Shown: positions 43,468 to 55,066 of the stretch, in pieces
Position numbering within the stretch: position 1 is the first letter of the stretch
How the letters are laid out: every line of letters starts with the position of its first letter
Source of the DNA: Chondrosia reniformis
Lineage: Eukaryota; Porifera; Demospongiae; Chondrillida; Chondrillidae
NCBI GenBank assembly: GCA_947172415.1
Contig: OX359191.1
Coordinates: forward strand, 620,001-684,000
DNA length: 64,000 bases
Direction of reading: 5' to 3'
Program-made: the position numbers and the translations under genes
Notes under the pieces: model-generated
Seen by the model: only the letters and a program-made list of their open reading frames with translations
Told to the model about the DNA's origin: nothing
Database searches by the model: none

Positions 43468-46400
43468 CTAGTCAGTAGACAGGAAATGTACAATAGCCTT
43501 TGCAAACCGCTTGTTCATGTTGGTAGTATCAGGTGCCTCTCTTAGGACTCTAGCAGCTGCCTGGAGTGTTGCAGCTGCTGGATCATCACAAAGAAACTGG
43601 CGGAACAGATCATTGGCTGCAGCTACACTCAGAGAAGAGTTCAATTGTTGTTTCTGTCCCAATGATATGGCTTTTCCTTCATATAGATCAGAGCATATTA
43701 CACGGGCATTGCAGTGCTTTATATCTTTGTATTGGTTTAGAAATGAGATAACTTCATCTCCACTTCGGACTGTATACACACACAAACACACATTATATGT
43801 ATACACACATAAGTACATATGTATATATGTATAAAAGGTGTGCCCCCTTACATATAAAACATATACTGGAGCTCACTTACAGAACAGAAAACAAGAATGG
43901 AATATTCACATACACAACTGAATTGAACTGTGTACTTGAACTCACTGACGACAGAATCTCCTCCTTCAGGTAACCTCCTTGAAGTAGTAATGGAAGGGTT
44001 CTTGGAGGATGGCCCAGGCTTGTCAGTGAGGGATGGTGGAGTTGTACGTTTCTTTGAGGATTCAGTTCTGGCCTTCTTGGAGAATGGTCCAGGCTTGTCA
44101 GTGAGGGGTGGTGGAGTTGTACGTTTCTTTGAGGATTCAGTTCTGGGCATACCTTTCTCTCTGTAAACATGTGTATCTTGAGATTTGCTCTCTCCTCCTT
44201 CGGTTGTCTGCTCCTCAAGAACCCAGTACTCCACACATTTTTTGGATTTCACACTTGAAGCTGTCTTTAGAGTAAACTATTGAAAGGTAAAATACAAACT
44301 ACACATGTGATACAAAATAGAAGTTAGATTGCTACACACAAATGTGACTCACTGTTGCTTCATCACATTCAACTGGAAGGGACCAGACCTTTCTAACAGG
44401 CACTGAATGCAACTCTCTACAACTCCCATTTGGTCTGGTACACTTTAGTGTCACGCCTTTTTCTTCAGATTCAGACAGTAGGGCCAAGTGGGGAGAACCT
44501 TCTTGACAATCGCAGATAAAGCCAACTTGAAGATTGACCTTCTTCAGGAACTCCTCACCCATAACGGACCTACTGACTGCCTCAATTCCTTCTTTTACAT
44601 CACCTTTAATAGCAGCACAATGATCATGGAGCTTCTTCACATCAGCAGGACACGGACCCTTCTTACTGAAGATGAAGCTCTTGAAGCAAAAGACAGCTAC
44701 CTCAAACCTTCCAGGCTTGTCCATCAGGAAGACCTCCAGGTCACCATAGGTGTACCTGATGGTGGATCGATCAGAATCATTAGGACATGTATCCCACTTG
44801 TCCTTGTTAGTTAAATTGACAGCTAACTGGCAGAAGATGCTTCTGGGCAGATCAAGCAGATTCGCACTGAACTTCCGCTCCTTGAAATTGAAGGCAAAGC
44901 AAAGAGGCTGCACGGCTAGGCAATTAGGGATCTCAATACGGCCTTTGGGTAGGACCATTGGCATGAAGAACACCCTTGGTTCAATTTCAGCTGTGAAGGA
45001 GAGGTTCTGCAGCACTTGAAGAAGCCATTCACTTGGGGTTTCCTCACTGATCCCAACTTCTTTGAAAAGCTCTTGATAATCTCTCTTAATTATTCCCTCT
45101 TTTTTGAATCTCTTTGTTGCAACCCCCTGAAGATTACGTGGATGAAATCGAATTATGAGAAGCTTTGAAATCTCCTTGTACAGAAAGGTTGTATCTGTAC
45201 ACACCCAATTGGATTCAAGGGTAACTCCCTTCAGTTCATAGTAGGCAAAGAAGCCAAAGTGGTGGAACAATCGAAGTAGTGCCAGAAACTGATCATCAGC
45301 TTGATGATCATCAATGTAGTCATTAGAGAGACAGAATTTCTTGAGGTCTTTACACTTGATGAAATGGTGAGGGGTTCGCTTTATAATAAGATCAAGGAAA
45401 TACCACATCAACGGCATTTCCAATCGAAGGCAGCACTCCTTGTCGGAGATAAAGGAGCGAAGATGGTTGAGGTAATCCTGATCCTCTTTAGTAGCAGGAT
45501 GGTCTTGTGAGAGGTACATGAGGTTGTTGACAAGAAAGGCAGTCTGGTCTGGAGCATGAACAAGGTGCTCACGATAAGGCTTTGAATTCAGCTCCTTCAA
45601 ATGGGATTCAATGGAGTGAAGGATTTTTTGGCTATTCCCTGCTTCCATCAACTTATCCTTAAAGGTGCCAACAAGAAACATTCGGAGGCGTGGCACCTTT
45701 ATTTCCACTGGAAGCTCTGGTTGCCGTAGCGATGTGGTGTAGATGTCGGATAAGGAGTGCTGAATCACATCACAGCCACTCTCGGAGGAGGAAATGGACT
45801 CGCTGGTTTGACTGTCTGGTCGGTACGTCTGCTTCACTGGTTGGCTGAGATCCTGAGAGGAATCAAATACATGGATGTATGTGGCTGGAAGAGTGAGCAA
45901 GCATGGTAAGGAGTCTTGAAACTCAGGTTGGCCTCCAGTGTCGAGGAGATGGATGAACGTCTTTTCAGTTAGCTTCAACTCATCTGGTTTAGTGCTCTGC
46001 AACAAGTCATCCCGTGCTTTGGAAAGGCTTGTGAGCATATCATCCGGCTGTTCAACTGGAACAGCTTCCTCCATCTTCCTCGGAGGTGAAATGGTGCTAA
46101 CATCCTTAGGGAGACTAAGGTGTGGATCTTCAGTGACATTAGTCACCAAGTGCACTTGATCAAGTTGCTCTACAGTGCTTTCTGTGCCAGGAAGGACAGG
46201 GTAACCAGGATACTTCTTCTTTTCTTTGTAATCTCCCTCAGCCGCACACTTTCTGATGGAACCTTCCATTTTGGAATCTGTGACTAACGTCCACACTGAT
46301 GAGCCTTCCTCTACCTGGTACTGCTCCGAAGTGACAGCCACCACTTCTGGTCTCTCAAGCACTCCAGTGCTAATGTGAATCTTCTTTGATTGGTTGTGGG

Positions 46401-49400
46401 CCAGAAGATGCTTCAGTGAAGACTTCCCTACAAATGATGCTCCACAGACTACACATCTAATGACATTAATAATCACAGAACCGTGAGTGGCCTTTGCCTT
46501 ATGGTAATGCTCATTCCAGCTCTGCAAGGACAAAGTTAACAATAAATAACTGTTAAAAGTGAAGCAACGTAATTGGCAAATGAAAACAATATAATACAAT
46601 ATAATAATACTAACTGTATTTTCTGTTGATGGAGCATCACTAACGTCTTCTTCTTTTTCTTCTTCTTCTTTGTCGTCGTCTTCTTCTTTTTCTTCTTCAT
46701 CGTGGTCTTTTTCTAATGTAGTTGACTCATCCTAATAATAAAGATTATACTCACCTTATAAGATATGCAAGTCTTGTATCATTCCATATAAATTGAAGGG
46801 TTTATATCTGTTAAGCATTACAGTATAATACACATCAAAACTACTGCATATATACTTGTGTCTATTCTAACAGAAATATTAGGAGAAAAGGGTTCAATCT
46901 TGTAATAATAGTGTTAGGAAAATTGCTTTATCATTATCACTTTGCAAGCCCTGTCATGGGCATTTGTACTTATCTGTAATATTGAACTGGATATCACTTG
47001 TTATCATTCTCCCTTAAACCTCACAAGTACAGCATTACTTTTAGTGTGTATTGTACAGATTGTGAAAGTACAAAATGTGTCAGGAAACTAGTACAGTGGT
47101 CTCTTTAATCACAAACTTGTTAAAAACTCATGGGACACCATCAAATACTTAACTGCTTGTTGGGTTTATTTATAGCTGTAATCTTTACAATTCTCAAGTA
47201 CCATCAAAAGTTTAAACAATACCATGGAACTTTATAAAACTACTCCTGGATGCCATGCTTTTAGTTCTTGTTAACAATATGTAGTTCTTGTTAAACAATA
47301 GTACTGCTATACACTCCGTTGCTGGGGCAAACAAGGCAAATTATATTCCACAACCGTTATATAACTATAATAAGAGGCACTTTTAGTTATACAATTTGAT
47401 ATCCTGTCGATAACTCAGTAAACACCGAAAAGCCTTGGAGTGGAGTGTATAACTATTACATAATATGGTTCTACAAATAAAGTGTTTACATATTGGCCAG
47501 TTTTCACTGTATTTAAATTACATGTTTACAAATATCTTGCACACTTCTCACCTCATCAGACAAAGACATCAGATATTCTGCAATATGATGATGGTGATTA
47601 CTTTGAGCTAACATTATTGCTGATTCACCAAACTATTCAAATAGAAATAGGTCACATTACACAAGTAGTAATGTAATGCAATATGTACTAGTTATTACAC
47701 GCTCACAATGGCGTATTGCATTTACTGCATGAGTCCCGAAGCGCCCGATGGCGAGTGCAGTAAATATGCAATATGTTATTGTGAGCATGTAATAAGTGGT
47801 TTATCGCTCTACAAATGTGCAAATTACTATAATTGACCTTTGTAAGTGGTTGATTTGCAATTAGTGTGTTTGTGTTGCTAGCCATACAATGGGGGCTGTT
47901 CCGCCTTAAAGCCATATAAGGAGGTGTTAGGGGCGCTTATGTGTTACTGGCAGTGCTTTCCCTTTGATGTATGACGTCATCATGCGATAAACATATATAC
48001 ATACACGCACATATTTACTGAATATTTACTGAATATAGATAAATAAAGATAAAAATAGTACCAACATGTAGCTATGTACTGTCAACTCTCACTATAACGA
48101 ACTTGGTTATTAAAAAAAAGCATGCTACAATTAAATCATCTATAAATGGACAGCCGTTAATACAAAATAGCCAAACCTTATAAAGCGTACACTTTAACTA
48201 AAGAAATGAAAACCGTCATGATCAATGGATGGACCTACCTATATCATACACACAACATCAGTTACACGTACAAGTAGATTCACACATCTCACCTCATTCA
48301 CAGTCTGTGGATCAATTTGACAATCTTTAGTGAAATACTTTACCAGTCCAAACTGACCATTACTAGCTGCTATGTGCAATGAATTTGATCCATCCTATAC
48401 ACAACAGAAATGAGAAAGCATCAATAATAATTCATTTCAATGTCATTTCTATAACAGACTTATTAATTATAGAAGCAGTGCATTTCCATACCTTTTTCAC
48501 AGTCTTTGGATCCATTTTGTGGACAGTCATCAGATATTGTACTATCTCAAGTGAACCATTCATTGATGCACAGTGTAATGTATTCCATCCATCCTAAAGT
48601 GACATGAAAACCATCATGATCAATGGATGGACCTATCTATATCATACACACAACATCAGTTACACGTACAAGTGGATTCACACATCTTACCTCATCCATA
48701 GTCTGTGGATCCCTTTGACAATCTCTAGTGAAATACTTTACCAGTCCAAACTGACCAGAACGAGCTGCTATGAGCAATGAATTTGATCCATCCTATACAC
48801 AACAGAAATGAGAAAGCATCAATAAAAATTCATTTCAATGTCATATCTATAACAGACTTAGAAGCAGTGCATTTCCATACCTTTGTCACAGTCTTTGGAT
48901 CCATTTTGAGGACAGTCATCAGATATTGAACTATCTCAAGTGAACCATTCATTGATGCACAGTGTAATGTATTCCATCCATCCTAAAGTGACATGAAAAC
49001 CATCATGATCAATGGATGGACCTACCTATATCATACACACAACATCAGTTACACGTACAAGTGGATTCACACATCTCACCTTATCCACAGTCTTTGGATT
49101 CATATGACAATTTCTAGTGAAATACTTTACCAGTCCAAACTGACCATTACCAGCTGCTATGAGCAATGAATTTGATCCATCCTATACACAACAGAAATGA
49201 GAAAGCATCAATAAAAATTCATTTCAATGTCATTTCTATAACAGACTTAGAAGCAGTGCATTTCCATACCTTTGTCACAGTCTTTGGATCCATTTTGAGG
49301 ACAATCATCAGATATTGAACTATCTCAAGTGAACCATTCATTGATGCATGGTGTAATATATTCCATCCATCCTAAAGTGACATGAAAACCATCATGATCA

Positions 49401-52400
49401 ATGGATGGACCTACCTATATCATACACACAACATCAGTTACACGTACAAGTGGATTCACACATCTCACCTCATCCACAGTCTTTGGATTCATTTGACAAT
49501 CTCTAGTGAAATACTTTACCAGTCCAAACTGACTATTACCAGCTGCTATGAGCAATGAATTTGATCCATCCTATACACAACAGAAATGAGAAAGCATCAA
49601 TAAAAATTCATTTCAATGTCATTTCTATAACAGACTTAGAAGCAGTGCATTTCCATACCTTTGTCACAGTCTTTGGATCCATTTTGAGGACAGTCATCAG
49701 ATATCGAACTATCTCAAGTGAACCATTCATTGATGCACAGTGTAATGTATTCTGTCCATCCTAAAGTGACATGAAAACCATCATGATCAATGGATGGACC
49801 TACCTATATCATACACACAACATCAGTTACACGTACAAGTGGATTCACACATCTCACCTCATCCACAGTCTTTGGATCCATTTGACAATCTCTAGTGAAA
49901 TACTTTACCAGTCCAAACTGACCAGAACGAGCTGCTATGAGCAATGAATTTGATCCATCCTATACACAACAGAAATGAGAAAGCATCAATAAAAATTCAT
50001 TTCAATGTCATTTCTATAACAGACTTAGAAGCAGTGCATTTCCATACCTTTGTCACAGTCTTTGGATCCATTTTGTGGACAGTCATCAGATATTGAACTA
50101 TCTCAAGTGAACCATTCATTGATGCAGAGTGTAATGTATTCCATCCATCCTAAAGTGACATGAAAACCATCATGATCAATGGATGGACCTACCTATATCA
50201 TACACACAACATCAGTTACACGTACAAGTCGATTCACACATCTCACCTCATTCACAGTCTGTGGATCCATTTGACAATCTTTAGTGAAATACTTGACCAT
50301 TTCAAACCGACCAATACTAGCTGCTATGTGCAATGAATTTGATCCATCCTATACACAACAGAAATGAGAAAACACCAATAATAATTCATTTCAATGTCAT
50401 TTCTAGCACAGACTTATTAATTATAGAAGCAGTGCATTTCCATACCTTTTTCACAGTCTTTGGATCCATTCTGTAGACAGTCATCAGATATTGTACTATC
50501 TCAAGTGAACCATTCGCCAATGCAAAGTGTAATGTATTCCATCCATTCTAAAGTGACATGAAAACCATCATGATCAATGGATGGACCTACCTATATCATA
50601 CACACAACATCAGTTACACGTACAAGTAGATTCACACATCTCACCTCAATCACAGTCTGTGGATCAATTTGACAATCTTTAGTGAAATACTTTACCAGTT
50701 TAAACTGACCATTACTAGCTGCTATGTGCAATGATATTGATCCATCCTATACACAACAGAAATGAGAAAACATCAATAATAATTCATTTCAATGTCATTT
50801 CTAGTACAGACTTATTAATTATAGAAGCAGTGCATTTCCATACCTTTGTCACAGTCTTTGGATCCATTTTGTGGACAGTTATCAGATATTGTACTATCTC
50901 AAGTGAACCATTCTGTGATGCACAGTGTAATGTATTCCATCCATCCTAAAGTGACATGAAAACCATCATGATCAATGGATGGACCTACCTATATCATACA
51001 CACAACATCAGTTACACATACAAATGGATTCACACATCTCACCTCATTCAAAGTCTTTGGATCCATTTGACAATCTTTAGTGAAATACTTTACCAGTCCA
51101 AGCTGACTAAAACGAGCTGCTATGTGCAATGAATTAGATCCACCCTATATACAACAGAAATGAGGAAGCATCAATAATAATTCATTTCAATGTCATTTCT
51201 AGCACAGACTTATTAATTATAGAAGCAGTGCATTTCCATACCTTTGTCACAGTCTTTGGATCCATTCTGTGGACAGTCATCAGATATTGCACTATTTCAA
51301 GTGAACCATTCCCTGATGCACAGTGTAATGTATTCCATCCATTCTAAAGTGACATGAAAACCATCATGATCAATAGATGGACCTACCTATATCATACACA
51401 AAACATCAGTTACACATACAAGTGGATTCACACATCTCACCTCATCCACAGTTTGTGGATCCATTTGACAATCTTTAGTGAAATACTTTACCAGTCCAAA
51501 CTGACCATCACTAGCTGCTATGTGCAATGAATTTGATCCATCCTATACACAACAGAAATGATAAAACATCAATAATAATTCATTTCAATGTCATTTCTAT
51601 AACAGACTTAGAAGCAGTGCATTTCCATACCTTATTCACAGTCTTTGGATCCATTTTGTGGACATTTATCAGATATTGTACTATCTTAAGTGAACCATTC
51701 ATTGATGCATTGTGTAATGTATTCCATCCATCCTAAAGTGACATGAAAACCATCATGATCAATGGATGGACCTACCCATATCATACACACAACATCAGTT
51801 ACACGTACAAGTGGATTCACACATCTCACCTCATCCACAGTCTTTGGATCCATTTGACAACCTTTAGTGAAATATTTTACCAGTCCAAACCGACCCTTCA
51901 AAGCTGCTATGTGCAATGAATTTGATCCATCCTATACACAACAGAAATGAGGAAGAATCAATAATAATTCAATAATTTTAATGTCACGTATTCAATAGTG
52001 ACATCATTAGGATCCATGTGATGTTCATTTAACAGGTACTTTACTATGGCAGTGTTACCACTACAGGTTGCCAAGTGTAGACAAGTGAATCCATGTCCAT
52101 ATCTCCATGACAACAGTTCAGGATGAGTACGAAGCAACTGTTTAACTTCTGGTACATCACCCAACTCCACAGCCAGTTTAAAGGTGCTCTGAAATTAAAT
52201 GATAAACTGATCTCTTCACTGACAACACAACATATTCCTACACTTAACCATATATACCAGCTCATCTCTTGATCCACATTACATGAGATATATATACAAC
52301 TAACACACATACTTCAACACATGATAAAGTGTCTATAGAGAATAGTACCTCAACAGATAGAGAGGGACCTTCATCTCCATGGTTACCAGTCCTGACACCT

Positions 52401-52459
52401 CCATCTCCTCCAGTGATCCCTCCTACATGAGTATCATCTTCACTACTACTGGTCTGCAT
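43468..52459 (-). CDS. Ankyrin-Roc-COR protein with death-fold-like tail
   Basis: Exons: 52459-52349 (ATG; leader with GGVRTGNHGDEGPS), 52188-51988 (ankyrin cap), 19 alternating exons 51931-48293, 47632-47552 (last ankyrin), 46731-46615 (39 acidic codons), 46521-44353 (723 codons), 44276-43946 and 43769-43468. All phases agree, giving about 1,750 residues if every array exon is 102 bp. In the large exon a Roc GTPase starts with P-loop GASFVGKSS (residues 27-35), Walker B/G3 DTGGQPEF near 194 and VGTFKDKL near 300 in the G4 position. A COR-like region follows (LMWYFLDLIIKRTPHHFIKC, then LLRLFHHFGFFAYYELKG). The C-terminal exon (SVAAANDLFRQFLCDDPAA, then ARVLREAPD) looks helical and CARD-like. 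Roco proteins are GTP-dependent dimers acting in stress and death signalling. Ligand unknown. Confidence 0.82.
43999..44148 (-). repeat. 75-bp coding tandem repeat, two copies
   Basis: Two units encode the 25-residue Pro/Lys-rich repeat with RTESSKKRTTPP and LTDKPGPFSKK in the linker between COR and the C-terminal domain. The whole repeat is absent from the duplicate gene at 57966-61165. Confidence 0.9.
46732..47551. other. Intron of ANK-Roco gene
   Basis: About 820 bp without an exon. The right end of the 7.3-kb duplication falls here, at about 47392. A duplicated GTAGTTCTTGTTAA motif lies near 47260-47300. Confidence 0.5.
47692..47798. repeat. Hairpin element, MITE-like
   Basis: About 38-bp imperfect inverted arms (left TATTACACGCTCACAATGGC, right GTTATTGTGAGCATGTAATA) flank a short GC-rich centre with GCGCCCGATGGCG. 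It lies in the intron between the last two ankyrin exons. Confidence 0.7.
48293..51931 (-). repeat. Alternating array of 19 ankyrin exons (A/B pairs)
   Basis: Ten A-type exons (DGSNSLHIAASNGQFGLVKY then FTKDCQMDPKTVDE) alternate with nine B-type exons (DGWNTLHCASMNGSLEIVQY then LMTVHKMDPKTVTK). The A+B period is about 393 bp. Introns are nearly identical within each type (CTATACACAACAG beside A, CTAAAGTGACATG beside B). The repeat unit of amplification is therefore a two-exon block, unlike the eight-exon blocks of ANK-1. Confidence 0.92.
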
Positions 52460-53718
52460 TACATGTCATTACCAGCTGGAGATGGAGGAGTTGGAGGAGC
52501 TGGAGGAGTTCGTCCCTGAGGTACCTGAGAGGGTAGAGTGAATATATAGTGGAGTCCGGAGATACCCATAGCTTGAATAAGTAAGATTTAATTGTACATA
52601 TTGCAGCTTTAAATGACCTCTTCATTATAGTCACATGTATATTCATAATCTGATCTGGTGAAGTAATTACATTATTTGTTGTCTGATTCTAAAAAGAACA
52701 GATTGCTTCCTAGACATTCAAAGACTAAATCATGAACCATCTCAAAGAAAAAACAGAACAGTGATCATGAGCGATACAGCTATAACCATACAGAAGTGGC
52801 ATACTGAGATTTAAGTTACTTATCCATACATCACTTCTGTGTTTGGGCACACCATCCCTACTAAACACGGAAGTGATGTGTATGGATAAGTAACTTAAAT
52901 TCCAGTATATATATATACCACTTCTGTATGGTTATAGCTGTATCTCTAGATCACTGTCCTGTTTCGATACATTTTCCAGAAGGTGCAACACCTCACTACA
53001 TCATTTCGTAACATGAAGCCATATAACCAAATCACAAAATGAAAACAATGATAATCTTGGGACTCAACGAATCATGAAGTAGCGAATCGTTACAAATAAA
53101 ATATATATAAGCCATCAATCTCACTCGTACCTTCCTTCCTCTTCCCGCTACCGGATTTTCACAAGCGAAACTCTAATTTCTGAACACTCTACGATATCCA
53201 ATAGTTCTAAAGATTATTAACGACAGATAATACTCTCTCTCTAATCAAGGGATTACGACGATTAAATCTCTACAAATCTTTCTCTCCTGGTGCACGAGTG
53301 TTATCACGTGAATATACCGAATATTACGTTTTATAAATTTGCATATTCATATTACCCATTATATTATATATCATGCATTTTCTTTGTATAAAATTTGCAG
53401 ATATTATACGCTTTTCACAGCAAAATATTTAATTATGTTAGTACTTGTAGGTGTCACAAGAAGTGTAACTAAAAGTGTATAAAGATGCAGCTATCAATGT
53501 AGACGTCTATTTGGTAACTGACATTAATTATATATATTTCTTGTACAATGAGGTTTAACAAAGGAATCAGATAATGAAATATAAACAAATAAATGGGAAA
53601 ATGGAAGAATGTGTAACAACATGTCATTGCAACATAAAGTGGGTCCATTGCGCAACACAAGGTACTCCTACCCTACAGCAATACTGGTACATACATACAC
53701 ACATACACAGCACTGCTA
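52460..53718. other. Upstream of ANK-Roco gene; fold-back
   Basis: The first 100 bp, on the minus strand, match the ANK-1 leader exon (acceptor-like ACCCTCTCAG, then a Pro-rich stretch and GNDM), but the frame stops before the ATG at 52459, so it is probably untranslated here. The fold-back at 52758-52957 follows, then AT-rich sequence and the 3' untranslated region of the Gln/Pro-rich gene. Confidence 0.45.
52758..52957. repeat. Large fold-back element, about 86-bp arms
   Basis: The left arm begins ACAGTGATCATGAGCGATAC and the right arm ends GTATCTCTAGATCACTGT. The arms pair along their whole length with small indels and a loop of about 18 bases. It has the form of a MITE/fold-back and no coding content. 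Confidence 0.9.
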
Positions 53719-54457
53719 TCAATCCAAGATGGAGTCAAAATCCAGGTCCTTGAAGGGCTGGACAGGATTGAAGGGATCCACATCTACCTGACCAAAGAGT
53801 GCCTGGAAGTCGCTTGGGTTGTCTAGTCCTCGGATGATGGCCATGTAAGCCTCCTTTGAGCCCTCCAGGTCTATGGTCTGACTGTCAAACAGTCCTTCTG
53901 GGGCACGAATAGGGTTTCTTGGTTGGGAGTTGGGCAGCTGCTGGCCAAAGGGGTTGTCCGGGGTATTCCCCATTCTGTTGATCACATCACGAGCCAAAGC
54001 AGAGTTCTGTTCAATATCAACTCTCTGGTGCTGTACAGTGCCACTTGTTGTGGGTGGTTGCCATGGAAACTGCTGTTGAGGATGTCCCTGGATGGGATGA
54101 GTCACAGAGGTTGGAGCAAATGAAGTGGCAGGTACATTCTGCATTGGTCTGGTGGAGCTGCCATGGGGCTGCACCATTCCCATTCCGCCTTGTGAACTGG
54201 GAGTGGGATTCTGCTGCACTGATCCATACATGTTACCTGATCCCATGGGCAGTTGTAGCACGTCTTGTTGTGGTCCTTGCTGCGTCTGTCCTTGCTGGTT
54301 GAGCTCCCATTGAGCCTGCTGTGCCATGGTCTGACGTACAAACCTCTCGGTCAAGTCTCTCCTGTCCACAATGTCCACAGTAGGCAGGGCGGGCTGTCCG
54401 GTGGAGGATGGCTGTTGGGAGATCTGAAGGGGAGGACTGGATGGCTTTGTAGGTTTG
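53719..54457 (-). CDS. Gln/Pro-rich protein, last exon
   Basis: An open stretch of 739 bp after a strong pyrimidine-rich acceptor (CTTCTTTCTCTCCTCCTCAG, ending at 54458) and closing with TGA. It encodes about 246 residues beginning KPTKPSSPPLQISQQPSS. It contains a short charged helix (VDIVDRRDLTERFVRQTMAQ), a long Gln/Pro/Gly-rich middle, and an acidic-hydrophobic tail (EAYMAIIRGLDNPSDFQALF then FKDLDFDSILD). That layout resembles the activation region of a transcription factor or coactivator, but I cannot name the family. The exon starts at phase 2. No partner exon exists between here and the duplicated block starting 150 bp upstream, so the rest of the gene is either cut off or beyond that block. 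Confidence 0.65.
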
Positions 54458-55066
54458 CTGAGGAGGAGAGAAAGAAGACTATCGTCACACTACAAGTAAC
54501 ACAATCTCAAGAGTATCCTCAATACACAGGAGCACATAGTGACATACATATGTTACATACCAGATATACCTACATATATTACACTCGTATTAGAGACATG
54601 CTACAGACATGTCAACATTAACATCACATGCAGTCAAATACGTAGCTAGTTAAACACTTATGTGTGTAGCTATGTAGGTTCTTTAATCGCAAGTCTGTTA
54701 ACTAAACTAGCCACACAGAAATCTGTTACCGATCAAGTTTTTGGCCAGTGTCATTCCCTATAGTGTTGTTCATAGATCCAAGATAAGCAAGTACTATGTA
54801 TATATCAGGAATTGAATGCATGTGTCTAAAGAATGCAAAATTGTGAGTTTTGCCCTCATCTGAAATCTTTCAATACATATTGATTTAACATCTCAAAAGT
54901 CCTATATACTAGTCCGTACACTTAAAACTTTATCTCTCATTCTTTTAACGTTTTACATATACCTGTAATTTGGATAAATTACAATCTATTATCCTTGCAT
55001 TCAATTCCTGATATACGGTAATTGTCAAAAATAGTAAAATATCCATAAAGTAGTTTACTTGCACAC

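Larger units (their letters stand above)
40107..47392. repeat. 7.3-kb segmental duplication, source copy
   Basis: Colinear with 54607-61825. It runs from an ANK-3 intron through the ANK-3 5' half and promoter, the whole Roc-COR part of the ANK-Roco gene and its acidic exon, to just before the last ankyrin exon at 47552. Both genes continue beyond the ends here and not in the other copy, so this is the ancestral arrangement. Breakpoints were read by eye from loss of alignment. Confidence 0.9.

Noticed and set aside
44488..45019. Plus-strand frames opposite the Roc-COR exon (also 58779-59310)
   Set aside because: Present in both copies only because the coding strand opposite is conserved. No splice context or family match.
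47482..47676. Plus-strand frame at 47482-47676 and the family of 69-72 codon plus frames in 48379-51736
   Set aside because: They are antisense of ankyrin exons plus introns repeated by the array. The minus-strand exons have correct splice sites and phases.
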